64,000 bases of DNA, taken from CAWDNM01 sp964521195 (GTDB taxonomy: Bacteria > Actinomycetota > Coriobacteriia > Anaerosomatales > JAAXUF01). The notes beneath the pieces were generated by a model. The model saw only the letters and a list, made by a program, of their open reading frames with translations. It had not been told where the DNA came from and made no database searches. The DNA is taken from positions 62,001-126,000 of the forward strand of contig CAZFRE010000004.1 in the NCBI GenBank assembly GCA_964521195.1. The letters run 5' to 3'. Made by a program: the position numbers and the translations under genes. How positions within the stretch are numbered: position 1 is the first letter of the stretch; each line of letters opens with the position of its first letter. Shown in pieces: positions 44,301 to 51,883 of the stretch.

Positions 44301-47300
44301 GACGCGAGCCGCTCGAGCGTCACCGCCTCCTGCGGGCTGATGCCGAGGTCTCGCAGCTCGAGCTGCGCGGCCGTCCACGCGAGGTCGACGGCTCGCTGTG
44401 CGCTGCGGACGTCGTGGTACTTCTCGGAGAGGCGGACCGCCGCATCGCGCGTCTCAGCCACGCCGGTCGCGAAGACGATGCGGGCGCTCTCGCCGGGCGG
44501 AACCTCGATCGCGCGGCGCAGCGCGCAGCATGGGTCGAGCACGGGACCGCGCGTGCACGAGAGCTCGCCATCGCGCTCGAGCGCGATGGGGTCGTCGACG
44601 CCGCGCAGCCTGCCGATGAAGGCGGCGCGGTCGGTCTCGTAGCTCACGGGAGACGCGGGTTCCTGGTCGCACGCAAGCACGTGCAGGCCCCAGAACCGGG
44701 CCTCGTGCGAACTGCGTGGCCGCCGCGTGAAGAGCGCGGTGTCGGTCTCGGGCAGCCACTCGGTCTCGACGAACAGGTTCGAGAACGACTTGTGCGCCTG
44801 ATCTGACGCCTGCATCGTGAGCGCGATCTCGAAGTAGCTCGTGACTTCGAGCGTGCGCGAGGCGAGCCCGTGGTTGGAGATGGTGATCCGGCGGATCTCG
44901 ACATCGTCTTCGGGCGAGACCGACACCTCGACGTGCGTCTCGAGGTCGCCGTCGCGCCGGCGGTACTCGGCCTTGTCGGGAGCGAACACCACGTTGTAGC
45001 TGTCGGGTTTCGACGGGTGCGGGTTGTGCGGAACCGAGAAGACCTCACCGCTTGCCGTGTCGCGGACGAAGAAGAACGTCCCCCAGCAGTCGCGCGTGAC
45101 GTCCTCCCGGTAGCGCGACACGGCCATCCCGTTCCAGCGCGAGTATCCGCCGCCGCCGTTTGTGACCATCACCGAGTAGCGGCCGTTGGACAGGAAGTGC
45201 GTCGCGGGTACGGGGGTGTTCGCGGTGGAGTACGAACGCGTGACCGGAGGCGGCAGCTCGCGCACCGAGCGCACGCTTTCGACCTCCTCGACGTGCGGCG
45301 CGACAAGCTGGATGTGCCGAGGCAACCGCTCTTGCAGCAGCAGCTCCGCCGAGCCGACCACCGGGTCCTCGTGGAACCGCTCGCGCATCCGTCCGTTCGC
45401 GAGCGAGTTCCCCAGCGCGAGGAACGCCATGCCCTGATGGTGCGCGAAGTAGCTCGCGACCACCGCGCGCCGCTGTCCGGCCGGCACGCGGCCGGCGGTG
45501 TAGTCGAGCGCCTCGTAGTAGCCGAACCAGCCCTCGGCCCCCTCCGCCGAGAAGACCGCGAGGTTCGCGATCACCGACGCGGTGTCGACAGGCAGCGCGA
45601 TGATCGAAGCGTACGGCGCGACGACCACGTCGTCTGACAGGCCGCGCTTCAGGCCGAGGCCCGGCACGCCGAACGCCTGATACTGGTAGGTGAGCTGCGC
45701 GTCCTTCGCGTTGAACGCGGATTCGCTCACGCCCCACGGGACACCTCGTGCGGTGCCGTAGTCGACCTGCGCCGCGACGACCGTGTCGTACGTCTCGGCG
45801 AGCAGGGTCTGAGGGTAGTCACGCATCACGAGCAGCGGCATGAGGTACTCGAACATCGACGCGCTCCACGATACGAGCGCGCGTCCGCCGCGCACCTTCG
45901 TAAGGGACCGCCCGAGCCGGAACCAGTGCTCCTGGGGCACGTCGCCCTTCGCGATCGCGAGGAAGCTCGCGAGGCGGCACTCGCTCGCGAGCAGGTCGTA
46001 GTAGCTCGGGTCGAGCCGGCCCTCGTTGAGGTTGTAGCCGATGGAGAAGAGCTGGCGGTGCGGGTCATAGAGCATCGCGAAGTCGGTGTGCTCCCACATC
46101 TCCCGCGCGATCTCGGTGGACAGCCGCAGTCGCGCGAGCAGTTCGACGGCGGCAGGCCGCGTGTCGCGGATTCCCGAGGCGAGTTCCGACGACCACGCGG
46201 CGGCGGCAGACCCGGTCTCGGCCGTCGCATCGAGCGCGTCGAGCGCCTGCGCGAGGCCTTCCGCGAGCCCGACGAGGCTCGGCACGCGCTGGGTCAGCGG
46301 TTCGAGGGCGCAATCGTCACGGGCACCCTGCGGGAGGTCCGCGAGCAGGTGCGCCCACGGTGCGAACTCGCCGAGCAGCCGCGTGGGGGCGGCGATCGCG
46401 CCGGCGGCGTCGGCGACTGCGGCGGCGAGCCGGTCGGAGGGCGTGGCGGGCAGGCTCGGCCCGCCGTCAGCCGGAAGCTCGGCGGGGGAGGTCGGCGCGG
46501 GCGCCGCTGCCGCCACCGCTTGGGCGAGCGCGGAGAGGCGCTCGAGCAGCACCCACCACTCGCCGAGGTCGCGCGGGCTCTCCGCGACATCGAGCGCGCG
46601 CCCGAGCGAGTCGAGCGATTCGCGCAGGGAGCGGGCGTCGAACTCCTCGGGCAGCGCGGTCTGCTCGGCGACGAGTGCCTCGAGTGCGAGTCGGACGGCG
46701 TCGGATGCACCGTCGAGCAGCTGCACGCCGAGAAGCGGTGACTCGGACGCCTCGACCAGGGCGATGCGCAGCACGAGCAGATGGCCAGCGAGGTTGCCGG
46801 AGTCGACGGTGCTCACGTAGGCAGGGCGCAGCGGCGACAGCGTCTCGATGTCGTACCAGTTGTAGAAGTGGCCGCGGAAACGCTCGAGTCCGGCCATGGC
46901 CGACAGCGTGTCGGCGACGTTCTCGCTCAGGCCGCGAATGGTGAGATAGCCAAGATCGTAGGCGGTCGAGTACGCGAGGAGCTGCAGGCCGATGTTGGTG
47001 GGCGAGGTGCGCCATGCCACGACCGAGCCCGGATCCTCCTGGTAGTTGTCGGGCGCCAGATGGTGACCGCGCTCCGTGACGAAGGTGTCGAAGAACCGCC
47101 ATGTCTTTCGGGCGACGCGGCGCAGCGCGCGAACCTGTTCCGCCGAGAGGGGCGTGGGCTCGCCTCCCGGGCGCGGCTGCGAGAGCCACCACGCGAGCCA
47201 GGCTCCGCCGAGCCACGCGCCCGCGAGCGGTGCCGCGAGGAGCGCGCGCTCAAGGCCGAGCGGGACGCCGTCGCCCGCTGGTCCGGCGAGTGCCGAGGCG

Positions 47301-50188
47301 ACCCCGGTGATGAGCACGACGGTCGCGACCGCCCCGGAGGGCAGCATCGAGCGGACGAACGCGGCGGTCGTGCGGCCGGCGCGCTTCTCGGCGTCTGCGG
47401 CGGTCTCCCACTCGAGCAGGTTCTTGTGTGAGATGGTCATGCGGTACACGGCGCGGACGATCGCATCGCCCATGAGCCACGCCTGGTAGGGGAGCGCGGC
47501 GACAGTGAGCAACGCGCGCCACGAGTCGGTCGCGAAATCGCGCAGCACCGAGGGAGCGGTCGTCACGAAGCTCACCGAACGCGGGCGGAAGATCATCGAG
47601 TCGGCGAGCGAGAAGTACGCTGGGAACAGCAGCACGAGCGCCATCAGGAGCAGCCAGGACGCACCCGCCTCCGGAAGCAGCAGCCACCCGAGCGCGAACA
47701 GCGCGAGCATCGTGGGTGCCACGAGTGAACGGCGCAGGTTGTCGGTGATCTTCCAGCGGTGCAGCCGCGACAGCGGGTTGGCGACACGCGCGCCCTTGGC
47801 GTCGGGCACGTGGCCGAGCAGCCACGGCACCGTCTGCCAGTCACCACGCACCCAGCGGTGCAGTCTCGAGGCGGCCGCGAGGTAGTTGGCCGGGTAGTCG
47901 TCGAGCACCTCGATGTCGCTCGCGAGCGCGGTGCGCAGGAACGAGCCCTCGACGAGGTCGTGGGAGAGCAGCGAGTTCTCCTCGAAGCGGCCCTCGAGCA
48001 CGCCCTCGAACACGTCGACCTCGAAGACGCCCTTGCCGGTGAACGACCCCTCACCGAACACGTCCTGGTACGTGTCGGAGACCGCGCCCGCGTACGGATC
48101 GATGCCGGTGGGTCCCGAGTACAGCGCGGCGAACCGGCTGCGTCTCGCGCCCTCGAGCGTCATCCCCACGCGCGGCTGCACGAGCCCGTAGCCCGCGTAC
48201 ACCCGGGGCTGCCCGAGGCTCCACCGCGCACGGTTGAGCGGGTGCGCGATCGCCGAGACGAGCTTGCGTCCGCCGTCGCGGGGTAGCACCGTGTCGGCGT
48301 CGAGTGTGATGACGAACGCGCAGGAGTGCCTGAACGCCGCGTCGCCGAGCTTCGTGGCGAACGAGGTGTCGGGACGACCGCGCATCTCGCGCACGAGTTC
48401 GAGCAGTGCGCCGCGCTTGCGCTCCCACCCCATCCACACGCCCTCGGACTCGTTGTACGTACGGGAACGCACGAGCAGATGGAACGGCCGCACGCCGTGC
48501 TCGGCCTCGTAGCGCTCGTTGAGTTCGGAGATTCCGCGTACCGCCGACTCCACGATCTCGCCGTCGTCGGCACGCGTGGGCTCATCGCTCGCACGCACAT
48601 CACCGAGCAGCGCGAATCCGAGATTGGGGTCGCGGTTCGCAAGATAGGTGATCTCGAGATGCTCGATGACCTCGCGCGTCGAGTTCACCGACGAGAGCAG
48701 CGCCGGGATCACGGAGAGCGTGCGGTGGGCTTCGTCGAGCGGACGACGGTAGTCGAGCTTCGCGAGCCGCTTGGGCGGGAAGACGAGCGATGCGAGGCGG
48801 TTCACGACCACGAGCGCGAGCTCGGTGGCGGGCACGACTCCCAGTACGAGGAGCAGCGCGATCTGCCACAGGGCGGCCGCCTCCGAGGACGCGTACCACC
48901 CGAGCAACCCGAGCAACACCGCGCTGAGTGCCGTGAGCGTGCCCCAGTAGAACAGCCCGTGGCGTCGGACGACGGCGCTGCGGTAGAAGCGCTCGCGCTT
49001 GCGTGGCCGGTATCCCACAGTCCGCTCGAGCCGGAAGCGCCCCTCGTCGACGAGCCAGTAGCCAACGTGGCCGAGCACGTAGTCCGACGCGTTCTCGGCA
49101 AGCGCCTCACTCGCGAGATCGAGGACCGTCTCCGCGACTGAGATCTCCGAGTGCTCCGAGCGCTTGGCGATCTCCTCGACCGCGTGGCGATAGCGGTCAC
49201 GGCTCTCGAAGTCCATCGCGGCGTACGTGAGTGCCGGGTCCTTGCGCAGTCGGGCCTCGACCGCCGAGACGCTCTCGAAGAACTCGCGCCAGTCGAGCGC
49301 GTCGAGGAGACGGATACTCGTGATCGCGTTGGCGATCGAGACCTGGTTGGCCGCCTGCTCCTGCTGCGCCTCTGCAGCCGCGGTCTCGAGCACGACTCCC
49401 TGCGAGGAGAGGCGGTGCTCAAGCCAGGCGTTGACGGTCTCCCCCCCGCGCTCCAGCTCGCCGAGCCTCTGGACGAGGCGCACGTAGAACGCGGGCGCCG
49501 CGCTCTGTGTCGACGACTCCAACTCGCCGAGAAGCGACGGGAGTGCTTCAAGGCGGTCCTGTGCCACGAGCACGAGCTTCTCGGCCCACAGATCGGCGGA
49601 GATCTCAGCGCGCTGTGACAGCACGACCGCGCGGGACAGCCTGCGGAGGTTCTCCACGAGTCCGATGCGCAACATGATGGGAATCGCCCACGTCTCGCCG
49701 ATGGTCAGCGGCGAGACCTCCTGGTAACCCTCGGTGAAGCGAGCCAGGAACTCTTCGTCGAGGCGAGAATCTGTGTGAGCGACGAGTGTGAGCATCGCTT
49801 CGTACAGTCGCGGCAAGTCCGCGTACGCGCCGCCGACGAGGCGCGGCAGCTCGAGGCCGTAGTGAGCGGGCAGGTCGGCGCGCACGAGCAGGACCTGTTC
49901 TTCGATCAGGTAGTAGTTGTCGAGCAGCCACTCGCCGGCAGGCGGCGTCGCCCCACGTTCGCGCGCGCCCGTGGCGAGTTCCCGGTTGTCCGCGGCCAGG
50001 GCCGCGGCGGCCTTCTCGGCGAGTGCGAGAAGCGGCGTCGCCCGGATGTGTCCGCCCGTGGTGTGGTCCTGCGACTGGGCGAGAAGGCGTGCCTCCGTGG
50101 CGAGCCGCTCGGCCGAGAGCAGCTCGGCCCGCAGCGGAGCGTCGCCGGCGACAGCGGCGGGTGCGATCGGGCTGCGAGGCTCGGGCAT
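41360..50188 (-). CDS. Giant cyclic beta-1,2-glucan synthase-like protein (GT84-GH94)
   Basis: 2942-aa membrane enzyme of the NdvB/ChvB type. In order: an N-terminal helical region (1-400), membrane helices (~405-455), a GT84-like glycosyltransferase with TLDADTVLP (~625), EEN-type and RLHRWVRGDWQ motifs (~780), further helices (~830-960), a glycoamylase-like domain (~1050-1700; YQEDPGSVVAWRTSPTNIGLQ), two carbohydrate-binding beta-sandwich regions, and a C-terminal GH94 phosphorylase domain (SGAYGFRDQLQDS; GGDWNDGMNRVG at ~2617). In rhizobia such proteins initiate, elongate, phosphorolyse and cyclise beta-1,2-glucan. Conserved length and domains argue for a related glucan here. The start has only a weak ribosome site. 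Confidence 0.85.
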   Translation of the reverse strand: MPEPRSPIAPAAVAGDAPLRAELLSAERLATEARLLAQSQDHTTGGHIRATPLLALAEKAAAALAADNRELATGARERGATPPAGEWLLDNYYLIEEQVLLVRADLPAHYGLELPRLVGGAYADLPRLYEAMLTLVAHTDSRLDEEFLARFTEGYQEVSPLTIGETWAIPIMLRIGLVENLRRLSRAVVLSQRAEISADLWAEKLVLVAQDRLEALPSLLGELESSTQSAAPAFYVRLVQRLGELERGGETVNAWLEHRLSSQGVVLETAAAEAQQEQAANQVSIANAITSIRLLDALDWREFFESVSAVEARLRKDPALTYAAMDFESRDRYRHAVEEIAKRSEHSEISVAETVLDLASEALAENASDYVLGHVGYWLVDEGRFRLERTVGYRPRKRERFYRSAVVRRHGLFYWGTLTALSAVLLGLLGWYASSEAAALWQIALLLVLGVVPATELALVVVNRLASLVFPPKRLAKLDYRRPLDEAHRTLSVIPALLSSVNSTREVIEHLEITYLANRDPNLGFALLGDVRASDEPTRADDGEIVESAVRGISELNERYEAEHGVRPFHLLVRSRTYNESEGVWMGWERKRGALLELVREMRGRPDTSFATKLGDAAFRHSCAFVITLDADTVLPRDGGRKLVSAIAHPLNRARWSLGQPRVYAGYGLVQPRVGMTLEGARRSRFAALYSGPTGIDPYAGAVSDTYQDVFGEGSFTGKGVFEVDVFEGVLEGRFEENSLLSHDLVEGSFLRTALASDIEVLDDYPANYLAAASRLHRWVRGDWQTVPWLLGHVPDAKGARVANPLSRLHRWKITDNLRRSLVAPTMLALFALGWLLLPEAGASWLLLMALVLLFPAYFSLADSMIFRPRSVSFVTTAPSVLRDFATDSWRALLTVAALPYQAWLMGDAIVRAVYRMTISHKNLLEWETAADAEKRAGRTTAAFVRSMLPSGAVATVVLITGVASALAGPAGDGVPLGLERALLAAPLAGAWLGGAWLAWWLSQPRPGGEPTPLSAEQVRALRRVARKTWRFFDTFVTERGHHLAPDNYQEDPGSVVAWRTSPTNIGLQLLAYSTAYDLGYLTIRGLSENVADTLSAMAGLERFRGHFYNWYDIETLSPLRPAYVSTVDSGNLAGHLLVLRIALVEASESPLLGVQLLDGASDAVRLALEALVAEQTALPEEFDARSLRESLDSLGRALDVAESPRDLGEWWVLLERLSALAQAVAAAAPAPTSPAELPADGGPSLPATPSDRLAAAVADAAGAIAAPTRLLGEFAPWAHLLADLPQGARDDCALEPLTQRVPSLVGLAEGLAQALDALDATAETGSAAAAWSSELASGIRDTRPAAVELLARLRLSTEIAREMWEHTDFAMLYDPHRQLFSIGYNLNEGRLDPSYYDLLASECRLASFLAIAKGDVPQEHWFRLGRSLTKVRGGRALVSWSASMFEYLMPLLVMRDYPQTLLAETYDTVVAAQVDYGTARGVPWGVSESAFNAKDAQLTYQYQAFGVPGLGLKRGLSDDVVVAPYASIIALPVDTASVIANLAVFSAEGAEGWFGYYEALDYTAGRVPAGQRRAVVASYFAHHQGMAFLALGNSLANGRMRERFHEDPVVGSAELLLQERLPRHIQLVAPHVEEVESVRSVRELPPPVTRSYSTANTPVPATHFLSNGRYSVMVTNGGGGYSRWNGMAVSRYREDVTRDCWGTFFFVRDTASGEVFSVPHNPHPSKPDSYNVVFAPDKAEYRRRDGDLETHVEVSVSPEDDVEIRRITISNHGLASRTLEVTSYFEIALTMQASDQAHKSFSNLFVETEWLPETDTALFTRRPRSSHEARFWGLHVLACDQEPASPVSYETDRAAFIGRLRGVDDPIALERDGELSCTRGPVLDPCCALRRAIEVPPGESARIVFATGVAETRDAAVRLSEKYHDVRSAQRAVDLAWTAAQLELRDLGISPQEAVTLERLASRLLLTDPISPLKLKTPAENGLQMSGLWSIGISGDLPILLVRVEELEHAPLVRQALLAHQYWRHKGLVADLVILNTRPTGYSDELDDRLRLLVRTGHALQLLDRPGGVFLRRIDQMHPDVHNLLCSVARATLDGDGGSIELQLNRRGKRPAEPDPYHPREKPVTDPAAAFVRPDLDFDNGFGGFDPDNGEYVIVLEDGDSTPAPWIDVLASREFGCTVSEAGVGCTWALNSHENRITTWNNDPVSDGSGEAIYIRDEQTGEFWSPTPLPVRTPEPYVVRHGKGRVRFEHETHGIAHELDWFVSAGDPVRVCRLRLTNRSGRDRRLSATQFVEWVLGDSRSKAQQLAVTWFDAEGSMLTAHNHFNLDFPGGCGFLATDRDLADWTASRSEFVGRNGRPCDPAAMKRAGLGKASGRYHDTCGAVRCEIALGAGETAEVSFLLGQTATLEEARDLVSRFREPGAVEAALQGALAFWDDLLGSVTVKTPDPRLDLLVNGQLLYQATACRLWGRTATYQSSGAYGFRDQLQDSMALLLARPDLVREQIVEASRHQFPEGDVLHWWQPFSGRGVRTHISDDRHWLPLVVAEYLGATGDTSVLDERTAFIEGPALEQEAEDLYLQPVTSERAASVYEHCIAALEAGRLTGDHGLPLIGGGDWNDGMNRVGHEGRGESVWLAWFLGHVLMRFAPICEARGDTDRAADYRAWAARLAEAAEASWDGAWYRRAYFDDGTPLGTHDAEECRIDAIAQAWATISGLGDQDRAATALDSVEEKLVRREDGLIALLTPPFDKTERDPGYIKGYVPGVRENGGQYTHAALWVVLAYLMRGDGDEAHSMLDLINPIGHALTREDAERYVVEPYVVAADVYAAPPHTGRGGWTWYTGSASWFYRVALGSLLGIRVEAAGEDGTRRLVVDPCIPKRWPSFSARIRHGSATYDVTVNNPRGVNRGVARVELDGTVLEGCDVSLSDDGKTHAVTVTLLGG

Positions 50189-50299
50189 CAGGCTCTCTGC
50201 GGCGGATGATGGCGCTCGCCGTCTTGGTCAGCGGTTTGCTCTCGTGCTGGCTGCACGCAGCTTCATTATTCCCGACCTGCGCGGCGTGCGCGGGGGTAG

Positions 50300-50329
50300 T
50301 TGTCATACGCATACCCCATGGGGTATGAT
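50300..50329 (+). promoter_or_regulatory. Promoter of the selenoprotein gene
   Basis: TTGTCA (50300-50305), an 18-nt spacer and TATGAT (50324-50329). Each hexamer is one base from sigma-70-type consensus. The spacer is almost filled by a palindrome (next entry), so an operator would block polymerase directly. Confidence 0.7.
50310..50327. promoter_or_regulatory. Perfect 18-bp palindromic operator, CsoR/CstR-like
   Basis: CATACCCCATGGGGTATG is its own reverse complement and lies between -35 and -10. The pattern TA-CCCC ... GGGG-TA resembles operators of CsoR-family repressors (copper CsoR, persulfide-sensing CstR). A CstR-type sensor would make sense before a rhodanese gene. No CsoR-family gene is in this window. 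Confidence 0.7.
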
Positions 50330-50358
50330 GCCTCGGCAACCAATTGGAGGTGCAGCGG

Positions 50359-51054
50359 GTGAAGAAGGCAGCCATATGGGTCGTGATCGCCGCGGCAGTC
50401 GTCGCCATCGCGTTCATGGCTTTCAAGCCGGCCAGTGGCGGCGGCGTCAAGAACGTCGACTCCGAGGGAGTCGTGGCGGCGCAGAACGCGGGCGCCCAGA
50501 TCATCGACGTGCGCTCGCAGGGCGAGTACGAACTCGGACACATCCCCGGTGCGGTGATCGTTCCGGTCGATACGCTTCAGAGTGCGGCCGCGAACTGGGA
50601 CCGCGACGCGAAGTACGTGGTGTACTGTGCGACCGGAGCGCGATCGGCACAGGCCGTCGAGATGATGACGGCGATGGGCTTCAAGAACATCGACCACTTC
50701 GCGCAGGGCATTCAGGCGTGGACCGGCAAGCTCGACAAGGGCGGGCAGAGCTCCACCCAGAAGGTCGAGACCGCAGGCAAGCCGGTGCTCATCGAGTTCT
50801 ACACGAACTCTTGACCCACCTGCCAGGAGATGGAGCCTCTCGTGAAGAGGCTGGAGACTGAGTACAAGGACAAGGTCGAGTTCCGCCGTCTCAACGTGGA
50901 AAGCGATCAAGCCGCGATCGAGCTCGCCAACAAGATGGGCGTGCAGTACGTCCCCACGTTCGTCTTCGTGAACACCAACGGCATCACCGCCAAGAACGTG
51001 GTCGGTGGCATGACCGAGCAGGACATGACGACCGCTTTGGATTCGCTGCAGTAG
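50359..51054 (+). CDS. Membrane-anchored rhodanese-thioredoxin fusion; probable selenoprotein (UGA = Sec152)
   Basis: 231-aa protein if the in-frame TGA at 50812-50814 is read as selenocysteine. GTG 50359 follows GGAGGT. Residues 4-24 are a membrane anchor or uncleaved signal. Residues ~35-125 are a rhodanese domain with the active-site loop CATGAR. Residues ~133-230 are a thioredoxin domain: VLIEFYTNS, then TGA, then PTCQEMEP, so the active site is U152-P-T-C155, with the usual cis-proline in QYVPTFVF. The frame continues open for 79 more codons with clear thioredoxin sequence after the TGA. A SECIS-like hairpin follows it. A likely role is extracytoplasmic transfer or reduction of sulfane sulfur. 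Alternatives: a sequencing error for TGC/TGT, or a pseudogene; the conserved downstream frame and hairpin argue against both. Confidence 0.85.
50834..50852 (+). promoter_or_regulatory. Bacterial SECIS-like hairpin after the UGA
   Basis: AGCCTCT (50834-50840) and AGAGGCT (50846-50852) form a perfect 7-bp stem with loop CGTGA. The loop G-U is 28-29 nt after the UGA, within the range for SelB-binding bacterial SECIS elements. It lies inside the coding sequence, as bacterial SECIS elements do. Confidence 0.7.
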
Positions 51055-51097
51055 CGTTCATCAGAACATCCGATACGTTCGTCCGCGTTCTACAACC

Positions 51098-51129
51098 GAG
51101 CGGCCTCCAAGAGAGGCCGCTCGTCTTTT
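51098..51129 (+). terminator. Terminator of the selenoprotein gene
   Basis: GAGCGGCCT (51098-51106) and AGGCCGCTC (51114-51122) followed by GTCTTTT, 43 nt after the stop. Confidence 0.9.
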
Positions 51130-51139
51130 CGGTACCTGT

Positions 51140-51480
51140 GAAGGGTGGCGGAGGGTCGCGGCCGGCGTATATTCATGTCAGGACGCTTTGCTCGGCGTCC
51201 GCACCCGTCGGTCAGGAGGTTTCAACTGAAGGGCGAAAGTACTGTAGAGCAGAACGACCGGACCGGGATGGCAGAGAAAGGCCTCCGGTAGCGAGCGTGT
51301 CGGATTCGAGTTTCACCGCTGCCGGTGCGTCGGGCATAAGCCCTTGGAATGCCGGGGATGACGTCGCAGGGACACAGTCGGCGAAGAGTCCTCGAGAATA
51401 GCCCTTTGGAGGGGCGACTCGGGCGGTGCGAAGGCCATTCCGGTCACAGGTACACAGCCCGGCGGGCAAGCCGCCGGTAC
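51140..51480. other. Unexplained 340-bp structured intergenic region
   Basis: No credible protein is seen. A TATATT -10-like hexamer at 51169 precedes a GGACGC/GCGTCC hairpin (about 51180-51199). Further inverted repeats follow, including GAGTC...GACTC near 51388-51422 and CCGGCGG/CCGCCGG (51459-51477), and the region ends at the hairpin at 51485-51522. I compared it by eye with common riboswitches, tmRNA, SRP RNA and RNase P RNA and recognised none. It could be an unannotated small RNA or simply GC-rich spacer. Confidence 0.35.
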
Positions 51481-51484
51481 GAGA

Positions 51485-51522
51485 AGGGAGCGGACCCCGT
51501 GGTGGGGGCCCGCTCCTTCTTT
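51485..51522. terminator. Bidirectional terminator between amt-glnB and the intergenic region
   Basis: GGGAGCGGACCCC pairs with GGGGGCCCGCTCCT. On the plus strand the stem is followed by TTCTTTCT; on the minus strand it lies 23 nt after the glnB stop and is followed by CCCTTCTC. Confidence 0.75.
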
Positions 51523-51544
51523 CTCGCGTGCCAAGTGGTGCTTG

Positions 51545-51883
51545 TCACAGAGCCTCGGGGCCGGACTCGCCGGTACGGACCCTGATGACCTGCTCCATCG
51601 GCGAGACGAAGATCTTGCCGTCACCGATGCGGTCGGTGCGTGCGACCTTCACGACCGTATCGACCAGGTCTTGCACCTCGTGGTCGTTGACCACGGCGAC
51701 GATGGAGACCTTGGGCAACAGGTCGATCACGTACTCGGCGCCGCGCCAGTGTTGCGAGATGCCGCCCTGGGTGCCGTGACCCTTGACCTCGGTGATGGTC
51801 AGGCCCTTGTGGCCTAGGGCGATGACGGCCTCCTTGACCGCATCGAGCTTCTCGGGGCGAACGATGGCTTCTACGCGCTTCAT
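51545..51883 (-). CDS. glnB: Nitrogen regulatory protein PII
   Basis: 112-aa PII signal protein that binds ATP/ADP and 2-oxoglutarate and regulates the adjacent ammonium channel. It has MKRVEAIVRPEKLDAVKEA, the T-loop GHGTQGGISQHWRGAEY with the modifiable Tyr51 present, and the C-terminal GDGKIFVSPMEQVIRVRTGE. Position 46 is Trp where enteric PII has Tyr. The ATG directly follows the amt stop, forming the widespread amt-glnB pair. Confidence 0.96.
   Translation of the reverse strand: MKRVEAIVRPEKLDAVKEAVIALGHKGLTITEVKGHGTQGGISQHWRGAEYVIDLLPKVSIVAVVNDHEVQDLVDTVVKVARTDRIGDGKIFVSPMEQVIRVRTGESGPEAL

Noticed and set aside
41519..44806. Very long open frame (1095 codons) on the plus strand opposite the glucan synthase
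   Set aside because: It is a GC-rich shadow of the opposite gene, Arg/Ala/Val-rich with no motif or ribosome site.
50359..50814. Reading the rhodanese and thioredoxin parts as two separate genes, or as a pseudogene with a stop
   Set aside because: The downstream part lacks its own start signal and its CXXC first residue, stays in the same frame, and the TGA sits exactly at that residue with a hairpin behind it.
51138..51401. Possible 87-aa plus-strand protein after the selenoprotein terminator
   Set aside because: No ribosome site, no recognisable fold, and a start right after a terminator; more likely a chance open frame in GC-rich DNA.
51545..51883. PII protein that seemed to lack the modifiable T-loop tyrosine (QHWRG instead of ELYRG)
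   Set aside because: Counting residues shows Tyr51 is present in RGAEY; only the non-essential Tyr46 position is Trp.
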